From Nocardia rhizosphaerihabitans (GTDB taxonomy: Bacteria; Actinomycetota; Actinomycetes; Mycobacteriales; Mycobacteriaceae), in contig NZ_BMNE01000004.1 in the NCBI RefSeq assembly GCF_014646295.1, forward strand, positions 496,001-560,000: 64,000 nt of DNA. Reading direction: 5' to 3'. The notes below the pieces were generated by a model. That model was not told the origin of the DNA and did not search any database. It saw only the letters and a program-made list of their open reading frames with translations. The position numbers were made by a program, and so were the translations under genes. The first letter of the stretch is position 1, and every line of letters starts with the position of its first letter. Of this stretch, positions 59,901 to 64,000 are shown piece after piece.

Positions 59901-61575
59901 CGGCCCGGTTATGTTCCGGCGCAACCTGTTTCGGTGAATTGTGCTCGGCCGCACCTGCCGGCGCTTCGGCGGTGACCTGGACGGAACCGGACTCGGCCCG
60001 ATGCTGCTCGGCGGCCGCGGCTGGACGATCCTTGGACGTCGCCGTGAGATTCGATTCGGCACCGCTCTTCTCGGCGACGCCCGCGCGGCTGTCGTTCTTC
60101 GCGGGCTCGCTTCGCGCGGCGCCGTCCTTGGCGGGGGCGCGGTCGCCCGCCCGTGATTCCGGCGCCGTCTGGCCCGGCCGATCGGCGACTCGCGCGCCCG
60201 AATCCGTCGCGCGGACACCGGATTCGGGTGCGCGGGTGGTGGACTCGGCGCGCGCGCCGGAATCGGTGCGGCCCGGTGCCTCGGCGCGCATCGTCGCCTC
60301 GGACGGTCTCACCGCGCTGCCGTCACGTGGCGCTACGCCGGCGTTGTTCCATTCCGTGCGGAGCTGTTCGAGCCGGGCCACGTGCTGGTCGCTGTACTGG
60401 CCCTTCGAATCGATCTTGACGTCGTTGGCGCGCTGGAACACGTCGCGGGCGCGGTTCTGCTCGGGTCCGGCTTCGAAGCGGTCGGGATGGGTCTGCTTGG
60501 CCAGATCGTGGTAGAGCGCCTTGCCGTCGCGCACCGACGCCTCGGTGACGACCGGGGCCTTCGCCGACGACGCACCCGCGGGCGACATCCTGGGCGAATC
60601 CATCGTCGGCGCGTTCCCGAGCCCGGCACCGTGCCGCACACCGTGCGCGCCGCCGAGGGCCGCGCCGACGATCACCAGCTTGGGATCGAAGGTGGTGTCG
60701 ATCTTGTCCGCGTCGAAGTACCCGTGTGCGAGCTGATCGCCGACCTGCCAGACGAGGCCGCCGCCGTACATGCCGAGGCCGCCTGCGCTGCCGCCGGTCA
60801 CGCCGCTGATCAGGCCGCGCATGGCCGGGCTCAGGCTGGTGCGGCCGAGCAGCTTGTGCATCCCCATGCCGACCGGCGCACCGAGCAGACCGCCCGCGCC
60901 CCACTCGAATCCGGTGCGCAGGTTCTGGCCGAGGTCGAAGGAGTCGCGATGCCCCATCCCGAGCTGGTAGGCCTGGATACCGCCGTCCAGGCCGAGGCCC
61001 ATGCCGCCCGCCTTCAATCCGGCGATGGCGATCTGCTTCAGATAGGGCTTGAGCAGGTTGCGCAGACCGACCCGGCCCGCCTCCAGCGCCAGCTGCTGGA
61101 GGCCGCGGTTGGCCGCCAAACCGACGGCGGACCGGCCCGCGGCCAAGGCCAGTGGCACCCCGGCCGAACCCCACGGCCAGGCCGCGATCAACGCGTAGAT
61201 CGCGTACGCGGTGATGAGGGCGAAGCTGCCCTCCATGATCTTGGTGTATTCGAGCTGGGTGCCGCCGTTGCGGGTGTAGTTGCCCAGCTCCTCGAGCGCC
61301 TTGGCCAGCTCGTCCACCGAGTGCGGGCCCGAGAACAGCTTGTCGAACTCCTGTTTCACCGCGACCGCGCCGTCGCCGCTGTAGAACTTCGCGGTGGCGT
61401 CGGTGACGGCGCGCAGATCCGGTTCGAGCAGGCGCAGGTCCGCCGCGGCCTGCTTCCACGCGTCACCGAGGGCGAACAGATCGTCCTCGTCGCCCTTGGG
61501 ATAGGCCTGGCCGAAATTGAGCGCCTGCAGGATCCAGTCGGGGACGAGATCGAAGACCGAGGCTAGGCCGGACAC
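56950..61575 (-). CDS. Large ESX-associated polymorphic toxin with J-domain and nucleotidyltransferase-like segments
   Basis: 1541 residues. Residues 1-330 form the WXG100-like N-terminal domain and Gly/Ala-rich hydrophobic part (FDLVPDWILQALNFGQAYPK, FGSAGVPLALAAG-type helices). Around residue 360 is a J-domain-like segment with the HPD motif (ALYHDLAKQTHPDRF, FQRANDVK). Residues about 410-600 are an Ala/Glu/Arg/Pro linker. Around 725 is a nucleotidyltransferase-like motif (VVQGSSLRTPRANDVDLAVF), around 975 a GIAHELAEIRL motif of the HELAE type, and the C-terminus (about 1370-1520) has TVLVFGDMLGGG, IFVNNVSAKLPPEAYLAIAG and LAPGGRIELQWDM, similar in layout to the second half of a class I methyltransferase but without a clear glycine-rich SAM motif. 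The killing activity cannot be assigned. It starts at a GTG; WXG100 and YbaB-like genes lie upstream. Confidence 0.78.
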   Translation of the reverse strand: MSGLASVFDLVPDWILQALNFGQAYPKGDEDDLFALGDAWKQAAADLRLLEPDLRAVTDATAKFYSGDGAVAVKQEFDKLFSGPHSVDELAKALEELGNYTRNGGTQLEYTKIMEGSFALITAYAIYALIAAWPWGSAGVPLALAAGRSAVGLAANRGLQQLALEAGRVGLRNLLKPYLKQIAIAGLKAGGMGLGLDGGIQAYQLGMGHRDSFDLGQNLRTGFEWGAGGLLGAPVGMGMHKLLGRTSLSPAMRGLISGVTGGSAGGLGMYGGGLVWQVGDQLAHGYFDADKIDTTFDPKLVIVGAALGGAHGVRHGAGLGNAPTMDSPRMSPAGASSAKAPVVTEASVRDGKALYHDLAKQTHPDRFEAGPEQNRARDVFQRANDVKIDSKGQYSDQHVARLEQLRTEWNNAGVAPRDGSAVRPSEATMRAEAPGRTDSGARAESTTRAPESGVRATDSGARVADRPGQTAPESRAGDRAPAKDGAARSEPAKNDSRAGVAEKSGAESNLTATSKDRPAAAAEQHRAESGSVQVTAEAPAGAAEHNSPKQVAPEHNRAGQAETGRTVPPAAEPGRAGAAEPGRGEPTTAEPGRAELAVPEQGRNEPTTVDPVQSITDNVRAWIGERPGRFELTYTDAELATIIGEGRKLGLDQRTIEDLVQVGSRTAKPITAPELTQQIHNWVEVVAERGYPYKFADAAEFRQFSSDLVGGLREAGLPVGDIVVQGSSLRTPRANDVDLAVFTDQGTFDRMLVDRFDGKVALKPVGDAPRTLVPLRELSHPQLVSLAEHIMTNRPLYNSEAKTFANATLNGIISSKSDISMPLKSVSKSIQEHYPGQNIESISILVRDGLFDTRPALPVTEPGTRPGPVVEPHRGTAASVGEFHADARPPNQPDLSTREVVHVVEDNLALVTPEDVAWNRDTKRFFLPDGRDIRIQVEPTTGGAVAEFLARPDGTGYDVHVAPRARDQDVVRGIAHELAEIRLAREPEILIDPVQERPDRMTDHLGGRFAEVRVLLNKIDAATIDPARGDQLPGLRRDLADLAHRIDLRQGSPAESLLAGHDPLLAHRYALERAGLTEQRPIFTESLTATEFERGGAAHLATLSELAVGEHVRDLVANERRGLDARMREELTRRIFDPIFENPNFREARQHVPTKHLMAALDPLNVAVNDPNPAPAQRVRDLHEAIDRFHTAMPEPFRDALGPDAFQRMYDAADALAAAPNRFAGVLEPRTGRLEVDGAPSSMSELLHSVDRANRTATSNGINIEYTVMIHDPVHGVSAVEIIPRPRPLHRLPLEQNYFGTDNHTVALVPRPETGVPNGHTVDVGVGRSAFGVEMTPPADRTGGGLVVKTELAESFAIPSQRRRSLGILDPGPLTEAGTVLVFGDMLGGGHILGDGGTGGVGRIFVNNVSAKLPPEAYLAIAGNLEHTLAPGGRIELQWDMKSEASDPSKGTPGDRGHIDGDQLWAALLDHYDNRPPFRIEEYTEFPGAGNNDYDYTIDAGASNVLNKDKMDTFSAPRPDHRMVIVYDPTLSGQLAPPRRR

Positions 61576-61606
61576 GGATCACCCCCGCGGGCGCGCTGGC
61601 AGTCGA

Positions 61607-62089
61607 TCACCAGGCGGACTCGGCGGCTTCCGACAGCGCGGTGAATCGCACTGTGCCGTCGGCGGGTTCGTCCTCGCGCCTGCGTGCGCTCGGCGGGGTC
61701 ACCGGGGCGCGCGGTGGTTCGGGAATCATGTCGTGGACATCGGGCATACCGGGCAGGTACTCCGACAGGCGCGGGATGCGGGCGGTGTCGGAGCGCAGGG
61801 TGTCGAGCAGGTCCTTGGTCTTGCGGTGCATCGCGGCCGCGGCGTCCTGGGTCGCCGCGGTGACGGCGCGGGCGATCTCCGGATAGCTCAGATCGTCGAT
61901 GTTGTCGGAGAAGCGAACCTGGATGACGACATTCTCCGCGTTCACCACCACGCTCACCCGGCCCGCCGCCGCGGTGGCGGTCGCGGTCAGCTGTGCCTGC
62001 TCCTGCTGGGCCCTGGCGATGGCGTCCATGCCTTCGCGCACGGTGTCGGCCAGCTCTTCCAACCGGGCGCGCGCCGCCTCGTTCGCCAT
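61607..62089 (-). CDS. YbaB/EbfC-like protein of the second toxin operon
   Basis: A 160-residue protein. Residues 1-110 follow the YbaB fold: ARLEELADTVREGMDAIARA helix, RVSVVVNAENVVIQVRFSD strands and PEIARAVTAATQDAAAAMHR helix. The tail is Pro/Arg/Glu-rich (PEPPRAPVTPPSARRRED). Size, tail and neighbourhood match the protein at 30317-30817. AGGAG precedes the ATG. It sits between the WXG100 and toxin genes, whereas in the first island it comes before WXG100. Confidence 0.75.
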   Translation of the reverse strand: MANEAARARLEELADTVREGMDAIARAQQEQAQLTATATAAAGRVSVVVNAENVVIQVRFSDNIDDLSYPEIARAVTAATQDAAAAMHRKTKDLLDTLRSDTARIPRLSEYLPGMPDVHDMIPEPPRAPVTPPSARRREDEPADGTVRFTALSEAAESAW

Positions 62090-62140
62090 CGTTGCTCCTG
62101 CCTACCCGTTCGCTGTGCTGCCGTGTTCGGTGCGGTCAGG

Positions 62141-62455
62141 TCAGCGCAGGCTGTCCTCGTTGGCGCGTTCGGCCGTCTGGAACCGGTCGGCGGCCTGGCC
62201 GAGTGCGGAGGAATAGGACTGCAGCAGTGACACTTTCGCGGCAACGACGGCCTGCAGGTTGGTGTCCGACGCCGAGTAGCCCTGCTCGCCGCCCGCGAAT
62301 TTCTCCCCGAATTCGTCGGCTCCCCAGCGGCCCCAGTGCGCCGAGGAGGCGGCCGACACGGTGCTGAGGATCTGGTCGATGCGGCCAGCCAGGCCGTCGA
62401 GATCGCCACCGGTGCCGCGCAGCTTGCTGATGTAGACCTCGACCGGTTGAGTCAT
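62141..62455 (-). CDS. WXG100-family ESX protein
   Basis: A 104-residue EsxA/B-like helical hairpin. The turn is SAHWGRWGADEFGEKFAGGE, with two tryptophans and the family's acidic/Phe residues after it. GAGGTG precedes the ATG. It is the first gene of the operon leading to the YbaB-like protein and the toxin, and probably acts as export partner. Confidence 0.82.
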   Translation of the reverse strand: MTQPVEVYISKLRGTGGDLDGLAGRIDQILSTVSAASSAHWGRWGADEFGEKFAGGEQGYSASDTNLQAVVAAKVSLLQSYSSALGQAADRFQTAERANEDSLR

Positions 62456-62582
62456 GTCGCACCTCGGCTCGTCTGGGTGAATCGGATTCGATCATTACAT
62501 GAATTCTGAACCATGCCAACGCTAACGAGATCTGAACGGTGGGTGGCTGCGGTGGACGCCGACGACATGGCATGCTCGCTGC

Positions 62583-62939
62583 ATGGCCCGCACGAGCTTC
62601 CACGGCGACATCGAGACGGCCAGCCACGAGACGATGCTCGGGCTGGTTCGGGACTGGCTCGCGCAACCGGAACTGGCGATGACCCTGCGGCGGACCGGCT
62701 ACGAGACCACCTACCGGGACGACACCATCGAGCTGTACTGCCACGAGGCGGGCACGCCTGGCGCCGGTGACTCCTTCTATCTGCTGGAAGGCATCGTCGA
62801 GGCGGAACCGGCCAGGGCGGCGGAGCGGCTGGCGGTGCTCGTCGCGGCCGCCAGGGCCGCCGGGCTGGACTGCTCCATCGACTACGCCGAGGCCGACGCC
62901 GACGGCGCGGCGATCGGTGCGGAGTCGACCATCGCGTGA
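62583..62939 (+). CDS. Hypothetical protein
   Basis: A 118-residue acidic soluble protein (FHGDIETASHETMLGLVRDW, ETTYRDDTIELYCHEAG, DSFYLLEGIVEAEPARAAER). It has no signal peptide or cysteine cluster. The strand-helix pattern and repeated acidic residues are reminiscent of small immunity proteins, but I recognise no family. It diverges from the WXG100 gene across 127 bases. Confidence 0.6.
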   Translation: MARTSFHGDIETASHETMLGLVRDWLAQPELAMTLRRTGYETTYRDDTIELYCHEAGTPGAGDSFYLLEGIVEAEPARAAERLAVLVAAARAAGLDCSIDYAEADADGAAIGAESTIA

Positions 62940-62969
62940 GGTGGGCTAGGGTGCGTGGGCGGAGGACGA

Positions 62970-63668
62970 ATGGCTGAGATGTCCGGGGCCGAGGCGGAAT
63001 TGCGCAGACTCGGCGAGTCGCTGCTCACGCAGGTGCGCGGCATCGCCGCGCTGGTCACACCGGCGGCGGTGATCCCCGATTCCGCGCTGCCCGCCGCGCC
63101 CGAGGTCGCCGAATGGACCGATCCGCTGCGCTACCGGTTCAGCCTGCGCGCCCAGACCGCCCTGCCCGCCGAGATACCCGCGGACGAGGCGGTGCGCCGC
63201 ACCGTCGAGGCCTTCGCCGCAGGCGGTTTCGACATCGCGGAGGAGCGACGCGCGGGCACCGTCGCCGCGCGGATCGTGGTGACCGGCAACCGCGACGGGT
63301 TCCGCATCGATGTGCGGGTCTGGCCCGAGACCGGCGACGTCGTGTACGCGGGTGTCACGCCGGCGCTGGCTCTGCGGGCACCGCAGGCCGCGGAACTGCC
63401 CGAACCCGTGCGCACGCGGGCGACCGTCGAGCCGGGGCACGTGCTCTGCTACGAGTGCGACGGGCTCGGCTGGTGCCCGGCCTGCGGCGGCCGCGGCTGG
63501 GTCCTCGACGACGCCGGTGTCCGGCAGCCGTGCCCGGAGTGTCGCGAGCAGCGGGTCTGCCCGATCTGCCGCGGCGCCGGTCAGTTGCAGATCGCGCGGC
63601 TGCGCCCGGCCGAGCGGGCGTTCTACCCCGAGCTCGCCGGGCGGCCCGACGGAGAGGACGAGTCATGA
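62970..63668 (+). CDS. Zinc-finger protein with DnaJ-type cysteine repeats
   Basis: A 232-residue protein. The first 160 residues are an unidentified alpha/beta domain (RYRFSLRAQTALPAEIPADE, GFRIDVRVWPETGDVVY). The last third has CxxC-type repeats like the DnaJ zinc-finger: CYECDGLGWCPACGGRGW, then CPECREQRVCPICRGAGQL. GGAGG precedes the ATG at 62970. It overlaps the next gene by four bases (ATGA). With a J-domain segment in the adjacent toxin, a chaperone-like role in the island is possible but unproven. Confidence 0.65.
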   Translation: MAEMSGAEAELRRLGESLLTQVRGIAALVTPAAVIPDSALPAAPEVAEWTDPLRYRFSLRAQTALPAEIPADEAVRRTVEAFAAGGFDIAEERRAGTVAARIVVTGNRDGFRIDVRVWPETGDVVYAGVTPALALRAPQAAELPEPVRTRATVEPGHVLCYECDGLGWCPACGGRGWVLDDAGVRQPCPECREQRVCPICRGAGQLQIARLRPAERAFYPELAGRPDGEDES

Positions 63669-64000
63669 CGACGGCCCTACCGCTGGCGCGCACGAATGCC
63701 GAAGCGCGCCTGTTCCTCCGGCTGCGGCCGTGCGCGACGTGCGGGGTGGCACGGTGCGAGTTCCGCAGTTCGGTGATCACGGCCGACGGACCTGCGAGCC
63801 GGTATGTGGGGGAGTGCGCGGCGTGCGGGACGCGGCGCGAATACGTGTTCCGGCTGCCCGAGCGGATCCTGCCGCCGCCGGCCGAGCAGGTCCGCTTCGG
63901 CGCCGACGAGCCCTCGCAACTGCTCGATCCCGGTGAGTGGCTGCGCTATTCGCGGATCTGCGCCGACCAGGCCGGACCCGACGACCCGGAACGAACCGCG
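63665..64000 (+). CDS. Hypothetical cysteine-rich protein, partial at window end
   Basis: The first 112 residues are in the window and the gene runs off the right edge. It has two CxxC pairs, CATCGVARCEF and CAACGTRREYVF, likely one zinc ribbon, followed by FRLPERILPPPAEQVRFG. It is translationally coupled to the zinc-finger gene upstream. The family is not recognised. Confidence 0.6.
   Translation, partial: MTTALPLARTNAEARLFLRLRPCATCGVARCEFRSSVITADGPASRYVGECAACGTRREYVFRLPERILPPPAEQVRFGADEPSQLLDPGEWLRYSRICADQAGPDDPERTA

Overview
This window looks like chromosomal DNA of a high-GC actinomycete, most probably Nocardia. The evidence is a mycobactin/nocobactin-type siderophore locus under IdeR-like iron boxes, EspG/WXG100 type VII (ESX) accessory genes, an actinobacterial spc ribosomal operon, GTG/TTG starts and small secreted actinobacterial proteins. 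No rRNA, tRNA, CRISPR array or insertion sequence was seen.

1-17.6 kb, siderophore locus. A truncated siderophore-interacting protein gene (-) diverges from a lysine N6-hydroxylase gene (nbtG, +). A lysine N-acyltransferase gene (nbtH, -) diverges from a five-gene operon: thioesterase (nbtA), stand-alone ketosynthase (nbtB), AT-KR-ACP polyketide synthase (nbtC) and two NRPSs resembling MbtE (C-A-T-C-T) and MbtF (C-A-T-E). Three iron-box-like palindromes lie in the two divergent promoters. The salicylate genes and the MbtB-like cyclisation NRPS are not here. A fourth iron box at 33.4 kb precedes a siderophore-binding lipoprotein gene followed by a SagB-type FMN dehydrogenase, a candidate for oxidising oxazoline to the oxazole of nocobactin.

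17.6-30.8 kb, accessory region. It holds a VOC protein, a CopG/PIN toxin-antitoxin pair, a small ESX cluster (lipoprotein, PE-like partner, PPE-like substrate, EspG chaperone, 52-residue protein) and a polymorphic-toxin island. The island encodes a YbaB-like protein, a WXG100 protein and a large toxin. The toxin reading frame is broken once in its Thr/Pro linker, carries a papain-fold glutamine-deamidase-like domain, has an immunity-like gene nested in another frame, and continues into a second pretoxin plus C-terminal module. Two paralogous, immunity-like genes follow.

30.8-36.1 kb: SagB-like dehydrogenase, iron-siderophore binding protein, M13 metallopeptidase and a secreted protein.

36.1-50.9 kb, the spc ribosomal operon split in two. 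rplN-rplX-rplE-rpsZ ends in a strong terminator. About 7.3 kb of unrelated genes follow: small two-cysteine secreted proteins, a Ser/Thr kinase fused to a LuxR-type response regulator, its neighbouring histidine kinase, a TAP-like hydrolase and a DUF1275 membrane protein. The operon then resumes with rpsH-rplF-rplR-rpsE-rpmD-rplO, secY-adk-map. Both halves start from promoters sharing a nearly identical 22-base core.

50.9-64 kb: dtd, a TPR-like gene, then a second ESX/polymorphic-toxin island. On + it has a PPE-like substrate, an EspG-like chaperone and an immunity-like protein. On - it has WXG100, a YbaB-like protein and a 1541-residue toxin with J-domain and nucleotidyltransferase-like segments. 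The toxin and immunity-like genes overlap tail to tail. The window closes with a hypothetical gene and a zinc-finger gene overlapping a partial one. No ESX core component (EccC, EccD, MycP) is present, so these substrates must use machinery encoded elsewhere.
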